Source: Streptomyces termitum (GTDB lineage Bacteria > Actinomycetota > Actinomycetes > Streptomycetales > Streptomycetaceae). From it: a stretch of 64,000 nt of DNA. The notes beneath the pieces were generated by a model that was given only the letters and a program-made list of their open reading frames with translations, was not told where the DNA came from and searched no databases. The stretch covers positions 331,969-395,968 of the forward strand of contig NZ_BMUL01000005.1 in NCBI RefSeq assembly GCF_014650175.1, given 5' to 3'. The translations under genes were made by a program, and so were the position numbers. Positions within the stretch are counted from its first letter, which is position 1. Each line of letters starts with the position of its first letter. Below are positions 1-10,297 of this stretch, in pieces.

Positions 1-47
1 CGGGACGGGAGTCCCGGGCACCCCGGCGCTACTGGAATAATCGCCTC

Positions 48-611
48 ATGGCAGCAGAGGCACGTCCGCGGCTGACCGTGCTCTCCGGCCCCTCAGGGGT
101 CGGCAAGAGCACGGTCGTCGCTCATATGCGCAAGGTCCACCCCGAGGTCTGGCTCTCGGTGTCCGCCACGACACGCAAGCCCCGCCCCGGCGAGAAGCAC
201 GGCGTCCAGTACTTCTTCGTCTCGGACGACGAGTTCGACAAGCTGATCGCCAACGGTGAGCTCCTCGAATGGGCCGAGTTCGCGGGCAACCGCTACGGCA
301 CCCCCCGCGGCGCGGTCGTCGAGCGCCTGGAGGCCGGCGAGCCGGTGCTCCTGGAGATCGAGCTCCAGGGCGCCCGCCAGGTGAAGGAGTCCATGGCCGA
401 CTCCCGTCTGGTCTTCCTCGCCCCGCCCAGCTGGGAGGAGCTGGTCCGCCGCCTCACCGGCCGCGGCACCGAGTCCCCCGAGGTGATCGCGCGCCGCCTG
501 GACGCGGCCAAGGTCGAGCTCGCGGCGGAGTCCGAGTTCGACACCACGCTCGTCAACACCTCCGTCGAGGACGTCGCGCGCGAGCTGCTAACGTTGATGC
601 ACGTAGTCTGA
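48..611 (+). CDS. gmk: guanylate kinase
   Basis: Phosphorylates GMP to GDP with ATP in the cytoplasm, an essential step of guanine nucleotide synthesis. The 187-residue protein has the family's usual length. The P-loop [10 protein letters not shown] lies at residues 13-22, followed by the GMP-binding segment with [11 protein letters not shown] and the [12 protein letters not shown] motif. The ATG start is followed directly by the conserved N-terminus; upstream only a weak GGA-type ribosome site is visible. rpoZ follows 28 bases later, so the two are probably co-transcribed, an arrangement seen in many bacteria. The gene's promoter probably lies outside the window. Confidence 0.97.
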   Translation: MAAEARPRLTVLSGPSGVGKSTVVAHMRKVHPEVWLSVSATTRKPRPGEKHGVQYFFVSDDEFDKLIANGELLEWAEFAGNRYGTPRGAVVERLEAGEPVLLEIELQGARQVKESMADSRLVFLAPPSWEELVRRLTGRGTESPEVIARRLDAAKVELAAESEFDTTLVNTSVEDVARELLTLMHVV

Positions 612-639
612 TCTTTTATCCATCTTCGGAAGGTAGAGC

Positions 640-912
640 GTGTCCTCTTCCATCACCGCGCCCGAGGGCATCATCAACCCGCCGATCGACGAGCTGCTCG
701 AGGCCACGGACTCGAAGTACAGCCTCGTGATCTACGCGGCCAAGCGCGCGCGTCAGATCAACGCGTACTACTCGCAGCTCGGTGAGGGCCTGCTGGAGTA
801 CGTGGGTCCCCTCGTCGACACGCACGTCCACGAGAAGCCGCTCTCGATCGCCCTGCGCGAGATCAACGCGGGTCTGCTGACCTCCGAGGCCGTCGAGGGC
901 CCCGTCCAGTAA
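640..912 (+). CDS. rpoZ: RNA polymerase omega subunit
   Basis: Small subunit of RNA polymerase that helps fold and hold the beta-prime subunit. The 90-residue product begins at a GTG preceded by a GGAAGGTAGAG-like ribosome site. It contains the omega signature: NPPIDELL near the N-terminus, then [20 protein letters not shown], and the C-terminal [13 protein letters not shown]. It sits directly after gmk, a common pairing. A strong hairpin 20 bases downstream suggests that many transcripts end there. In Streptomyces omega is known to affect differentiation and antibiotic production; nothing here deviates from the family. Confidence 0.96.
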   Translation: MSSSITAPEGIINPPIDELLEATDSKYSLVIYAAKRARQINAYYSQLGEGLLEYVGPLVDTHVHEKPLSIALREINAGLLTSEAVEGPVQ

Positions 913-931
913 GCGTTGCGTTCGTCACTCC

Positions 932-958
932 AGGCCCGGCGGCCCGTCCGCCGGGCCT
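932..958 (+). terminator. hairpin terminator after rpoZ
   Basis: Perfect 11-base inverted repeat (AGGCCCGGCGG / CCGCCGGGCCT) with a CCCGT loop, 20 bases after the rpoZ stop. There is no clear T-run, which is common for Streptomyces terminators. Confidence 0.7.
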
Positions 959-1034
959 GTGGTGTCTCATGGACTCGGAAATACTGGAGCCGCAACGCAT
1001 CCGAGGACGCGTACGAGCGCGGGGAGTGACAGCC

Positions 1035-2255
1035 GTGACCAAGCCGAAGGTCGTTCTGGGCGTGAGCGGCGGCATCGCCGCCTACAAGGCGTGCGAGCTG
1101 CTGCGCCGGCTGACCGAGTCGGGCCACGACGTCCGCGTCGTCCCCACCGACTCCGCGCTCCACTTCGTGGGCGCCGCCACCTGGTCCGCCCTCTCCGGCA
1201 ACCCCGTCTCCACCGAGGTCTGGGACTCCGTCCACGAGGTGCCGCACGTCCGCATCGGCCAGGGCGCCGACCTCGTCGTCGTCGCCCCCGCCACCGCCGA
1301 CATGCTGGCCAAGGCCGCCCACGGCCTCGCCGACGACCTCCTCACCAACACGCTCCTCACCGCGCGCTGTCCGGTCGTCTTCGCCCCCGCCATGCACACC
1401 GAGATGTGGGAGCACCCGGCCACCCAGGAGAACGTGGCGACCCTGCGCCGCCGGGGCGCCGTCGTCGTCGAGCCCGCCGTCGGCCGCCTCACCGGCGTCG
1501 ACACCGGCAAGGGCCGCTTCCCCGACCCGGTCGAGGTCTTCGAGCTCTGCCGCCGGGTCCTGGCCCGCGGCGTCACCGCCCCCGACCTCGCCGGACGGCA
1601 CGTCGTGGTCAGCGCGGGCGGCACCCGCGAGCCCCTCGACCCGGTCCGCTACCTCGGCAACCGCTCCTCCGGAAAGCAGGGATACGCGCTCGCGCGTGCC
1701 GCCGCCGCGCGCGGCGCCCGGGTCACCCTCGTCGAGGCCAACACCGGGATGACCGACCCGGCGGGCGTCGACGTCGTCCACGCCGGCACCGCCGTCCAGC
1801 TCCGCGAGGCCGTCCTCAAGGCCGCCGCCGACGCCGACGCGGTCGTCATGGCCGCCGCCGTCGCCGACTTCCGGCCCGCCGCCTACGCCACCGGGAAGAT
1901 CAAGAAGACCGACGACGGGGGAGCTCCCACCGTCGAGCTGGTCCGCAACCCCGACATCCTGGCCGAGCTGGCCGCCGACCGGGCCCTGCCCGGACAGGTC
2001 GTCGTCGGCTTCGCCGCCGAGACCGACGACGTGCTCGCCAACGGCCGCGCCAAGCTCGCCCGCAAGGGCTGCGACCTCCTCGTCGTCAACGAGGTCGGCG
2101 AGCGCAAGACCTTCGGCTCGGAGGAGAACGAGGCCGTGGTCCTCGCCGCCGACGGCACCGAGACCCCCGTCCCGTACGGCCCGAAGGAAGCCCTCGCCGA
2201 GACGGTCTGGGACCTGGTGGCGCCCCGGCTGCGGGAGCTCCCCGCCTCCTCCTGA
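1035..2255 (+). CDS. coaBC: phosphopantothenoylcysteine decarboxylase / phosphopantothenate-cysteine ligase
   Basis: Bifunctional enzyme of coenzyme A synthesis. The C-terminal CoaB half couples cysteine to 4'-phosphopantothenate and the N-terminal CoaC half, an FMN flavoprotein, decarboxylates the product. The N-terminus carries the flavodoxin-like GVSGGIAAYK, an active-site His in SALHFVGAATW, a PASANT-like APATADMLAKAA and the loop PAMHTEMW, where Asn of the usual PXMNXXMW is His, as in other actinobacteria. CoaB begins around residue 180 with VVSAGGTREPLDPVRYLGN. I chose GTG 1035 because GGGGAG lies eight bases upstream and VTKPKVVLG matches the usual N-terminus. An in-frame GTG at 1026 and an ATG at 969 are less likely. 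Confidence 0.94.
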   Translation: MTKPKVVLGVSGGIAAYKACELLRRLTESGHDVRVVPTDSALHFVGAATWSALSGNPVSTEVWDSVHEVPHVRIGQGADLVVVAPATADMLAKAAHGLADDLLTNTLLTARCPVVFAPAMHTEMWEHPATQENVATLRRRGAVVVEPAVGRLTGVDTGKGRFPDPVEVFELCRRVLARGVTAPDLAGRHVVVSAGGTREPLDPVRYLGNRSSGKQGYALARAAAARGARVTLVEANTGMTDPAGVDVVHAGTAVQLREAVLKAAADADAVVMAAAVADFRPAAYATGKIKKTDDGGAPTVELVRNPDILAELAADRALPGQVVVGFAAETDDVLANGRAKLARKGCDLLVVNEVGERKTFGSEENEAVVLAADGTETPVPYGPKEALAETVWDLVAPRLRELPASS

Positions 2256-2270
2256 CCGCCCGCCCGCGAC

Positions 2271-2298
2271 CGCCCCGACGAGGCGAAACGCCGGGGCG
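2271..2298 (+). terminator. hairpin after coaBC
   Basis: Inverted repeat CGCCCCG / CGGGGCG around an inner GGCG-GAAA-CGCC-type stem, 15 bases after the coaBC stop. Likely terminator between coaBC and metK. Confidence 0.55.
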
Positions 2299-2424
2299 GC
2301 GTCCCGCACGAGAGTGATGTGCGTCCCGTCCTGGCCGCCCCGGGGGGCCGCTCCCGGCCGGATTCCGGCGTCCTTCGGCCATTCGACTGGCGAGACACCT
2401 GGTCCAAGGTCCGATCAGGCCCGA

Positions 2425-2430
2425 TAGACT
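2425..2430 (+). promoter_or_regulatory. candidate -10 element of metK
   Basis: TAGACT matches the usual Streptomyces -10 hexamer. The upstream -35 is weak (TGGTCC-like near 2400). Transcription from here would leave a leader of about 80 bases before metK. I do not recognise a SAM riboswitch in that leader. Confidence 0.4.
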
Positions 2431-2515
2431 GTCCGTGGAACGTCGCGGGGCGCAGCCCCCTGCCGGTCCGCGAGATAGAGAGTAGCCAGCAGCCGCTGCA
2501 ACCCCAGGGAGCGTT

Positions 2516-3724
<1,209 letters not shown>

Positions 3725-3744
3725 GGCGCACCCGAGCACCGGCC

Positions 3745-3778
3745 GAGCCCGGCACCCCCTCCGCGGGGTGCCGGGCTC
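3745..3778 (+). terminator. strong terminator after metK
   Basis: Perfect 14-base inverted repeat (GAGCCCGGCACCCC and its complement) with a six-base loop, 20 bases after the metK stop and before priA. Confidence 0.8.
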
Positions 3779-3821
3779 CGTCGTCCGCCCGCTGTCCGAG
3801 CGGTCTGGTAGGTATGGGGCT

Positions 3822-5960
3822 GTGAGCAGCGACAAGGGGAACGGGGAGAGCGGCGAGGGGCCCGAGCAGCTCGCGCTCATCCGGGAGACCGTGCGGAAGG
3901 CGAAGGTGCCCCGCGCCAAGCCGCGCACCTGGCGGGACGCGGCGCTCGCCGAGAAGCTGCCCGTCGCCCGGGTCGTGGTCGACAAGGGCTCGCTCCACCT
4001 CGACCAGTTCTTCGACTACGCCGTCCCCGCCGAGCTGGACGCCGACGCGCGGCCCGGCGTCCGGGTCCGGGTCCGCTTCGGCGCGGGCGCCGGCCAGGTC
4101 CGGGGCGGTCGGCGCGAGGGCGGCCGGCTCATCGACGGCTTCCTCGTCGAGCGCCGGGCCTCCTCCGACTACTCCGGGCCGCTCGCCGCCCTCGCGGGCG
4201 TCGTCTCGCCCGAGCCCGTCCTCGGCCCCGAACTGCTCGGCCTCGCCCGCGCCGTCGCCGACCGGTACGCCGGCAGCCTCGCCGACGTCCTCCAGCTCGC
4301 CGTCCCGCCGCGCAGCGCCGCCGCCGAACGCCGCCCCTCGCCCGCCCCGCTGCCCCCGCCCCCGGCCCCCGCCCCCGGCACCTGGAGCCGCTACGAGCAG
4401 GGGCCCGCCTTCCTGGAGGCGCTGGCCTCCGGCGGAGCGCCCAGGGCCGTGTGGACCGCGCTGCCCGGCCCGCACTGGGCCGAGGAGATCGCCCGGGCCG
4501 TCGCCGCCACCCTCGCCGCCGGGCGCGGCGCCCTCGTCGTCGTCCCCGACGGCCGGGCCGTCACCCGCGTGGACGCGGCCCTGACCGGACTGCTCGGCGC
4601 GGGCCGGCACGCCGTCCTCACCGCCGAGGCGGGCCCCGAGAAGCGGTACGCCCAGTGGCTCGCCGTCCGGCGGGGCGCGGTCCGGGCCGTCGTCGGCACC
4701 CGCGCCGCCATGTTCGCGCCGGTCCGGGACCTGGGCCTCGCCGTCATCTGGGACGACGGCGACGGCAGCCACAGCGAACCCCGCGCCCCCCAGCCGCACG
4801 CCCGCGAGGTGCTGCTGCTGCGCGCCGGCCACGACCGGTGCGCCTTCCTCCTCGGCTCCACCAGTTGCACCGTGGAGGCCGCCCAGCTCGTCGGCTCCGG
4901 CTGGGCCCGGCCGCTCGCCGCCGGCCGCGAGCAGGTCCGCCGCGCCGCGCCCCTCGTCCGCACCGTCGGCGACGACCTCCTCGCCCGGGACGGGGCCGCG
5001 CGGGCCGCCCGGCTGCCGTCGCTCGCCTGGGAGACCCTCCGGGACGGGCTGCGGACCGGCCCCGTCCTGATCCAGGTGCCCTGGCGGGGGTACGTGCCCC
5101 GGCTGGCCTGCCAGCGGTGCCGGACGCCCGCCCGCTGCCGGCACTGCGCCGGGCCGCTGGAGGCCCCCGACCAGAGCGAGCTGCACTGCGGCTGGTGCGG
5201 GCGGGAGGCGCCCGGCTGGCACTGCGAGGCGTGCGGCTCGAACCGGCTGCGCGCCCAGGTCGTCGGGGCCCGGCGGACCGCCGAGGAGCTGGGCCGGGCC
5301 TTCCCCGCCGTGCCGGTCCGCACCTCCGGCCGCGACCACGTCCTGGACCGGGTGCCGGACCGGCCCGCCCTCGTCGTCTCCACCCCCGGCGCCGAGCCGG
5401 TCGCGGACGGCGGCTACGCGGCGGCCCTGCTCCTCGACGGCTGGGCCCTGCTCGGCCGCCCCGACCTGCGGGCCGGGGAGGAGGCGCTGCGCCGCTGGAT
5501 CGACGCGGCCGCGCTGGTCCGGGGGCAGGAGGCGGGCGGCACCGTCGTGGTGGTCGCCGAGCCGACGCTCCGGCCGGTGCAGGCCCTGGTCCGCTGGGAC
5601 CCGGTCGGCCACGCCCAGCGGGAGCTGGCCGAGCGCGCCGAGCTGGGCTTCCCGCCGGTCTCCAGGATGGCCGCCGTCAGCGGGCCGCCGGAGGTGGTGG
5701 AGACCTTCCTGAACGGCGCCGCGCTGCCCATGGACGCGGAGGTCCTCGGCCCGGTGCCGCTGCCGGTGGTCCGCTCCGGCGCCACCCGGCGGCCCGGCGA
5801 CCCGCCGCCCGGCGAGCAGTGGGAGCGGGCCCTGGTCAGGGTCCCGCCCGGCAGCGGCGCCGCCCTGGCCTCCGCCCTCAAACACGCCCGCGCGGGCCGC
5901 CGGGCCCGGGGCGCGGGCGAGGGCCCGCGCGTCCGGATGGACCCGCCCGACATCGGCTAG
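3822..5960 (+). CDS. priA: primosomal protein N' (PriA), helicase-degenerate actinobacterial form
   Basis: PriA restarts stalled replication forks by recognising forked DNA and loading the replisome. The 712-residue product has the N-terminal 3'-DNA-binding part (VVVDKGSLHLDQFFDYAVP), a degraded helicase core, and the zinc-binding Cys block between residues 425 and 475 (CQRCRTPARCRHC, CGWCG, CEACG). The Walker A region reads WTALPGPHWAEEI and lacks GxGKT; the DEEH box reads WDDGDGSH. ATP-driven unwinding is therefore unlikely, as noted for other actinobacterial PriA proteins. GTG 3822 matches the common N-terminus. An Ala/Pro-rich linker spans roughly residues 165-190. Confidence 0.88.
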   Translation: MSSDKGNGESGEGPEQLALIRETVRKAKVPRAKPRTWRDAALAEKLPVARVVVDKGSLHLDQFFDYAVPAELDADARPGVRVRVRFGAGAGQVRGGRREGGRLIDGFLVERRASSDYSGPLAALAGVVSPEPVLGPELLGLARAVADRYAGSLADVLQLAVPPRSAAAERRPSPAPLPPPPAPAPGTWSRYEQGPAFLEALASGGAPRAVWTALPGPHWAEEIARAVAATLAAGRGALVVVPDGRAVTRVDAALTGLLGAGRHAVLTAEAGPEKRYAQWLAVRRGAVRAVVGTRAAMFAPVRDLGLAVIWDDGDGSHSEPRAPQPHAREVLLLRAGHDRCAFLLGSTSCTVEAAQLVGSGWARPLAAGREQVRRAAPLVRTVGDDLLARDGAARAARLPSLAWETLRDGLRTGPVLIQVPWRGYVPRLACQRCRTPARCRHCAGPLEAPDQSELHCGWCGREAPGWHCEACGSNRLRAQVVGARRTAEELGRAFPAVPVRTSGRDHVLDRVPDRPALVVSTPGAEPVADGGYAAALLLDGWALLGRPDLRAGEEALRRWIDAAALVRGQEAGGTVVVVAEPTLRPVQALVRWDPVGHAQRELAERAELGFPPVSRMAAVSGPPEVVETFLNGAALPMDAEVLGPVPLPVVRSGATRRPGDPPPGEQWERALVRVPPGSGAALASALKHARAGRRARGAGEGPRVRMDPPDIG

Positions 5961-6074
5961 GGCCTGTCCGGAGGATCGGTCACGAGCGGGGGCGGCACGG
6001 CCGTGGTCCCGGACACGGCGACGGCCGCCGCCCCGCTGTCGCGGGGACCGGCGGCCGGTCGGCGGGCCCGCGCC

Positions 6075-6596
6075 TCAGACGTTGCGCGGACTGGGGAAGA
6101 CGGGCGCGCGGTCCTCGCGGAGAGTGGCGCTGCCCGAGGTGGGCTGGGGCGGCATGGAGCGGGCGGCGGGCACCGTCGGGACCGGGCGGCCCGGTCCCGG
6201 CTCGGGGACGTGCTCCGCCTCCGTGGGCTCCACGACGGGCGGCTGGGGAGCCCGGCGGGCCCCGTAGCGGCGGTGGACGGCCTGCTTGGTGACGCCGAGG
6301 GCGGAGCCCACCGCGTCCCAGGAGAACCCGAGGGAGCGGTCGAACTCGACGGCGGCGGTCACCAGGGTCTCGACGCTGTCGCGGAGCTCCTGCGCGAGCC
6401 GTACGGTGGGGGCGGGAGCGCGGCCGTAGACGACGAAGCCCGTGGACGGGCCGGAGCGGCGAGGGCGGTAGACATTGCCCAGCTGGGCCGTGAGCGTGCG
6501 CAGTGCGTCCACCTGCCGCCGGACCCGCTCGATGTCCCGCACCAACAGGTGCAGGCTCGCCCGGGCTTGGGCGTCGTGGGTTGCGTGGTCGGCCAT
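6075..6596 (-). CDS. helix-turn-helix protein, conserved in Streptomyces, function unknown
   Basis: A 173-residue soluble protein starting MADHATHD, with a GAGAGG ribosome site upstream. The N-terminal half is helical and charged ([23 protein letters not shown]). The middle holds a helix-turn-helix-like segment, [22 protein letters not shown], at about residues 85-110, and the C-terminus is a Pro/Glu-rich tail. It probably binds DNA, perhaps the inverted repeat in the divergent gap it shares with fmt. It is convergent with priA. No precise family is recognised; similar proteins are usually annotated as hypothetical or as HTH regulators. Confidence 0.75.
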   Translation of the reverse strand: MADHATHDAQARASLHLLVRDIERVRRQVDALRTLTAQLGNVYRPRRSGPSTGFVVYGRAPAPTVRLAQELRDSVETLVTAAVEFDRSLGFSWDAVGSALGVTKQAVHRRYGARRAPQPPVVEPTEAEHVPEPGPGRPVPTVPAARSMPPQPTSGSATLREDRAPVFPSPRNV

Positions 6597-6656
6597 GTGA
6601 AAGCCTCTCGAACCGGCGATGGAGGGGCGCGCCGCGGGGGGACGGCGGCCCGATTC

Positions 6657-6674
6657 GGTCAATCTCTCTTGACC
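6657..6674. promoter_or_regulatory. inverted repeat in the HTH gene / fmt intergenic region
   Basis: GGTCAA-N6-TTGACC is a perfect six-base inverted repeat between divergent genes, 60 bases upstream of the HTH gene start. It could be an operator for that HTH protein. Each arm also resembles a -35 hexamer (TTGACC), but I see no matching -10. Confidence 0.4.
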
Positions 6675-6821
6675 AACGCGCTACGGGGAGTTGGGTCACG
6701 CTGCGGGGGCGTACACGCATATGCGCGGGGCGCTCCGCCGCCGCGTACGCCCCCTCCGTCCCTCCCGCCTAGACTGGTTTGTCGCCCGCAACGCCCCCGG
6801 ACAGACAGGCAGTCGTCACCC

Positions 6822-7754
6822 ATGAAGCTGGTCTTCGCAGGCACCCCCGAGGTCGCCGTCCCCGCCCTGGACGCCCTGCTCTCCTCCGGGCGGCACGAGG
6901 TCGCCGCCGTGGTCACCCGTCCGGACGCGCCGGCGGGCCGGGGCCGCCGGCTGGTCGCCAGCCCGGTCGCGCAGCGCGCCGAGGAGGAGGGCATCGAGAT
7001 CCTGCGGCCCGCGCACCCCCGCGACGAGGACTTCCTCGCCCGGCTGCGCGAGATCGCCCCGGACTGCTGCCCGGTCGTCGCCTATGGCGCGCTGCTGCCG
7101 CAGAAGGCCCTGGACGTCCCCGCGCACGGCTGGGTCAACCTGCACTTCTCGCTGCTGCCGGCCTGGCGCGGCGCGGCCCCCGTCCAGCACTCCCTGATGG
7201 CGGGCGACGAGGTGACCGGCGCCTCCACCTTCCAGATCGAGCGCGGCCTCGACTCGGGCCCGGTCTACGGCGTGGTCACCGAGGAGATCCGCCCCACCGA
7301 CACCAGCGGCGACCTGCTGACCCGGCTCGCCTTCGCGGGCGCCGGGCTCCTCGCGGCCACCATGGACGGCATCGAGGACGGCAGCCTCAAGGCCGTTCCG
7401 CAGCCCGCCGACGGCATCAGCCTCGCCCCGAAGATCGAGGTCGAGGACGCCCACGTCGACTTCGCCGCGCCCGCCCTGCGGGTGGACCGGGTGGTCCGGG
7501 GCTGCACCCCGGCCCCCGGCGCCTGGACCCTCTTCCGGGGCGAGCGCCTCAAGCTGATCCAGCTCGCCCCGGCCCCGGACCGCGCCGACCTCGCCCCCGG
7601 CGAACTGGCCGTCGCCAAGAACAGCGTCCACGCGGGCACCGGCTCGCACGCCGTCGAGCTGCTCTGGGTCCAGCCCCAGGGCAAGAAGCCGATGAAGGCC
7701 GCCGACTGGGCCCGCGGCGTCCGCATCGCCCCGGGGGAGCGGCTGGGCGCGTGA
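6822..7754 (+). CDS. fmt: methionyl-tRNA formyltransferase
   Basis: Formylates initiator Met-tRNA using 10-formyltetrahydrofolate, for translation initiation. The 310-residue length is typical. The N-terminus is [20 protein letters not shown]; the catalytic and folate-binding region is [19 protein letters not shown] around residues 104-122, with Asp in GLDSGPV following. The C-terminal OB-fold-like domain begins near residue 205. ATG 6822 is set by the conserved N-terminus, although the ribosome site is weak. A TAGACT box at 6771-6776 could be its -10. A coding-like remnant follows in the same frame after the stop. Confidence 0.96.
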   Translation: MKLVFAGTPEVAVPALDALLSSGRHEVAAVVTRPDAPAGRGRRLVASPVAQRAEEEGIEILRPAHPRDEDFLARLREIAPDCCPVVAYGALLPQKALDVPAHGWVNLHFSLLPAWRGAAPVQHSLMAGDEVTGASTFQIERGLDSGPVYGVVTEEIRPTDTSGDLLTRLAFAGAGLLAATMDGIEDGSLKAVPQPADGISLAPKIEVEDAHVDFAAPALRVDRVVRGCTPAPGAWTLFRGERLKLIQLAPAPDRADLAPGELAVAKNSVHAGTGSHAVELLWVQPQGKKPMKAADWARGVRIAPGERLGA

Positions 7755-7940
7755 CCCCGCTGCCGCGAGCCGACGGCGGAGGAGGCGGCCGAGGTCGTCC
7801 GGAGCACCGGCGGGGAGCCGCCCGTGCTCCTCGCCTTCGAGGCGGACGGCGGCGGCACCGGGGCGGCGTCCTGCCTGATCGCCGCCGGGGCGTGGGCGGT
7901 CCGGCACGGGCGTTTTCCCGGGTGCGGGCGGCGGACGTAG
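7755..7940 (+). pseudogene. coding-like remnant downstream of fmt
   Basis: In frame with fmt after its stop, 61 codons with almost all G/C third positions read through REPTAEEAAEVVRSTGG and then SCLIAAGAWAVRHG before a TAG at 7938. There is no plausible start codon or ribosome site. The codon pattern looks like real coding sequence, so this may be the end of a deleted gene; the IAAGAWAVR stretch loosely recalls the C-terminus of dihydropteroate-synthase-like TIM barrels, but I cannot assign it. Chance is possible in such GC-rich DNA. Confidence 0.35.
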
Positions 7941-7983
7941 GCTGGACCGGTTCGGCCCCTTCCTTTCACCACGCGGAGCACCT

Positions 7984-9396
7984 TTGAGCGAGCAGGCACG
8001 TCGCCGTCCCCCCAAGCCCCACCGCCGGCCCAAGAAGGATCCGGTGCGGATGCTCGCCTTCGAGGTGCTGCGGGCCGTCGACGAGCGGGACGCCTACGCC
8101 AACCTGGTGCTCCCCCCGCTGCTGCGCAAGGCGCGCGAGAAGGGCGGCTTCGAGGCGCGGGACGCGGCGCTCGCGACCGAGCTGGTGTACGGGACGCTGC
8201 GCCGGCAGGGCACGTACGACGCGATCATCGCGGCCTGTGTGGACCGGCCGCTGCGCGAGGTCGACCCGCCGGTCCTCGACGTGCTGTCGCTCGGCGCGCA
8301 CCAGCTCCTCGGCACCCGCATCCCGCCGCACGCGGCCGTCTCCGCCACCGTGGAGCTGGCCCGGGTGGTGCTCGGCGACGGCCGGGCCAAGTTCGTCAAC
8401 GCGGTGCTGCGCAAGATCGCCCGCCAGGACCTGGACGCCTGGGTGGCCGAGGTCGCCCCGCCGTACGAGAAGGACGCCGAGGACCACCTCGCCGTCGTCC
8501 ACTCGCACCCCCGCTGGGTCGTCTCCGCGCTCTGGGACTCCCTCGGCGGCGGCCGGACCGGCATCGAGGCGCTCCTCGCGGCCGACAACGAGCGGCCCGA
8601 GGTCACCCTCGTCGCCCGCCCCGGCCGGAGCACCGTCGCGGAGCTGGCGGACGCCGCCGAGACGGAGCCGGGCCGCTGGTCCCCGTACGCCCTCCGGCTG
8701 ACGGACGGCGGCGAGCCCGGTGCCCTCGAAGCCGTCCGCGACGGCCGGGCCGGCGTCCAGGACGAGGGCAGCCAGCTCGTCGCGATCGCGCTGGCCAACG
8801 CGCCCCTGGAGGGCCCCGACACCCGCTGGCTCGACGGCTGCGCCGGCCCCGGCGGCAAGGCCGCGCTGCTCGGCGCGCTCGCCGCCGAGCGCGGCGCCGC
8901 GCTGCTCGCCTCGGAGAAGCAGCCGCACCGCGCCCGGCTGGTCGAGCGCGCGCTGGCCGGCAACCCCGGCCCGTACCAGGTGATCACCGCCGACGGCACC
9001 CGCCCGCCGTGGCGCGAGGGCTCCTTCGACCGGGTCCTGGTGGACGTGCCCTGCTCCGGCCTGGGCGCGCTGCGCCGCCGCCCGGAGGCGCGCTGGCGCC
9101 GCCGCCCCGAGGACCTCGACGGCTTCGGGCCGCTCCAGCGCGGGCTGCTCACGGAGGCGCTGAAGGCCGTCCGCGTCGGCGGGGTCGTCGGCTACGCGAC
9201 CTGCTCGCCGCACCTGGCCGAGACCCGGGTCGTCGTGGACGACGTCCTGAAGCGGCTCGGCGGCGCGGAACTCGTCGACGCGCGCCCCCTCTTCCCCGGC
9301 GTGGACCACCTCGGGGACGGCCCCGACGTCCAGCTGTGGCCGCATCTGCACGGTACCGACGCCATGTACCTGGCGCTTCTGCGCCGTACGGCCTGA
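7984..9396 (+). CDS. rsmB: 16S rRNA (cytosine-967-C5)-methyltransferase
   Basis: Methylates C967 of 16S rRNA using S-adenosylmethionine. The protein has 470 residues. A basic N-terminal tail (RRRPPKPHRRPKKDPVR) precedes a NusB-like RNA-binding domain to about residue 160. The methyltransferase domain shows the SAM motif DGCAGPGGKAALLGAL and the two catalytic cysteines in VDVPCSGLG and YATCSPHLAE. The start is a TTG (7984), with GGAG as part of the preceding sequence. It forms the fmt-rsmB pair found widely in bacteria, separated here by a 229-base gap holding the gene remnant. Confidence 0.93.
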   Translation: MSEQARRRPPKPHRRPKKDPVRMLAFEVLRAVDERDAYANLVLPPLLRKAREKGGFEARDAALATELVYGTLRRQGTYDAIIAACVDRPLREVDPPVLDVLSLGAHQLLGTRIPPHAAVSATVELARVVLGDGRAKFVNAVLRKIARQDLDAWVAEVAPPYEKDAEDHLAVVHSHPRWVVSALWDSLGGGRTGIEALLAADNERPEVTLVARPGRSTVAELADAAETEPGRWSPYALRLTDGGEPGALEAVRDGRAGVQDEGSQLVAIALANAPLEGPDTRWLDGCAGPGGKAALLGALAAERGAALLASEKQPHRARLVERALAGNPGPYQVITADGTRPPWREGSFDRVLVDVPCSGLGALRRRPEARWRRRPEDLDGFGPLQRGLLTEALKAVRVGGVVGYATCSPHLAETRVVVDDVLKRLGGAELVDARPLFPGVDHLGDGPDVQLWPHLHGTDAMYLALLRRTA

Positions 9397-9424
9397 CGCT
9401 TTCCGCTGGTCTGTACCAGTACGT

Positions 9425-9450
9425 CCGGCGCCGGTGCGAACCGGCGCCGG
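9425..9450 (+). terminator. hairpin after rsmB
   Basis: Perfect 11-base stem (CCGGCGCCGGT / ACCGGCGCCGG) capped by a GCGA tetraloop, which is a stable GNRA type, 29 bases after the rsmB stop and 42 bases before rpe. Confidence 0.7.
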
Positions 9451-9492
9451 TTCGCGGCGAAGAACCGCTCAAGAACGTGGCAGGCTTGGCAC

Positions 9493-10176
9493 ATGGCGCA
9501 GATCAATCCCAGCATCCTGTCCGCAGACTTCGCCCGGCTCGCGGACGAGGCCAAGGCCGTCGAGGGCGCCGACTGGCTGCACGTGGACGTCATGGACAAC
9601 CACTTCGTGCCCAATCTGACGCTGGGTGTCCCGATCGTCGAGGCGCTCGGCCGCGCGACCGACATCCCCCTCGACTGCCACCTGATGATCGAGGACCCGG
9701 ACCGCTGGGCGCCGCAGTACGCGGAGGCGGGCGCGGGCTCGGTCACCTTCCACGCCGAGGCCGCCGCCGCGCCGGTGCGGCTCGCCCGCGAGATCCGCGC
9801 CCAGGGCGCCCGCGCCTCCATGGCGCTCAAGCCGGCCACCCCCGTCGAGCCCTTCGAGGACCTGCTCCCCGAGCTCGACATGCTGCTCGTCATGACCGTC
9901 GAGCCCGGCTTCGGCGGCCAGGCATTCCTCGACATCATGCTGCCCAAGATCCGCCGCACCCGTGAGCTGATCTCCAAGCACGGCCTGGAACTGTGGCTCC
10001 AGGTCGACGGCGGCGTCTCCGAGTCCACCATCGAGCGCTGCGCCGAGGCCGGCGCGGACGTCTTCGTGGCCGGTTCGGCGGTCTACGGCGCGGCCGACCC
10101 GGCCGCCGCGGTGGCCTCCCTGCGGGCCAAGGCGGAGGCCGCCGCGGCCGGTGCCGCCCGGGCGTGTGGACACTGA
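9493..10176 (+). CDS. rpe: ribulose-phosphate 3-epimerase
   Basis: Interconverts ribulose 5-phosphate and xylulose 5-phosphate in the pentose phosphate pathway. The 227-residue TIM barrel has [13 protein letters not shown] at the N-terminus, the metal and catalytic residues in [16 protein letters not shown] and DCHLMIEDP, the flexible loop [12 protein letters not shown], and the phosphate-binding VDGGVS plus GSAVYG near the C-terminus. It stands alone after the rsmB hairpin and is followed by the SorC-type regulator, which may respond to a phosphorylated sugar. Confidence 0.97.
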   Translation: MAQINPSILSADFARLADEAKAVEGADWLHVDVMDNHFVPNLTLGVPIVEALGRATDIPLDCHLMIEDPDRWAPQYAEAGAGSVTFHAEAAAAPVRLAREIRAQGARASMALKPATPVEPFEDLLPELDMLLVMTVEPGFGGQAFLDIMLPKIRRTRELISKHGLELWLQVDGGVSESTIERCAEAGADVFVAGSAVYGAADPAAAVASLRAKAEAAAAGAARACGH

Positions 10177-10264
10177 GCCTCCGGCCGGTGAACGCGGTCC
10201 GACGGGCCGCCGACAGGACTGATCAAGGCCCGCCGTTTCTGACAGGATGAACAGCGGGTCCAGA

Positions 10265-10278
10265 GTGTGAACGCACAC
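10265..10278. promoter_or_regulatory. candidate operator upstream of the SorC regulator
   Basis: GTGTG-AACG-CACAC, a perfect short palindrome 20 bases before the regulator's GTG start. The position would fit autoregulation; it is short enough to be chance. Confidence 0.3.
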
Positions 10279-10297
10279 GGACCGTGGACAGCGGTGC

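Noticed and set aside
768..2309. Long minus-strand frame opposite coaBC
   Set aside because: Antisense shadow of a high-GC gene; composition is Gly/Asp/Val-rich with no domain and coaBC explains the DNA.
2431..2515. SAM riboswitch in the metK leader
   Set aside because: The leader is about 80 bases and shows none of the conserved SAM-I/II/IV blocks I can recognise.
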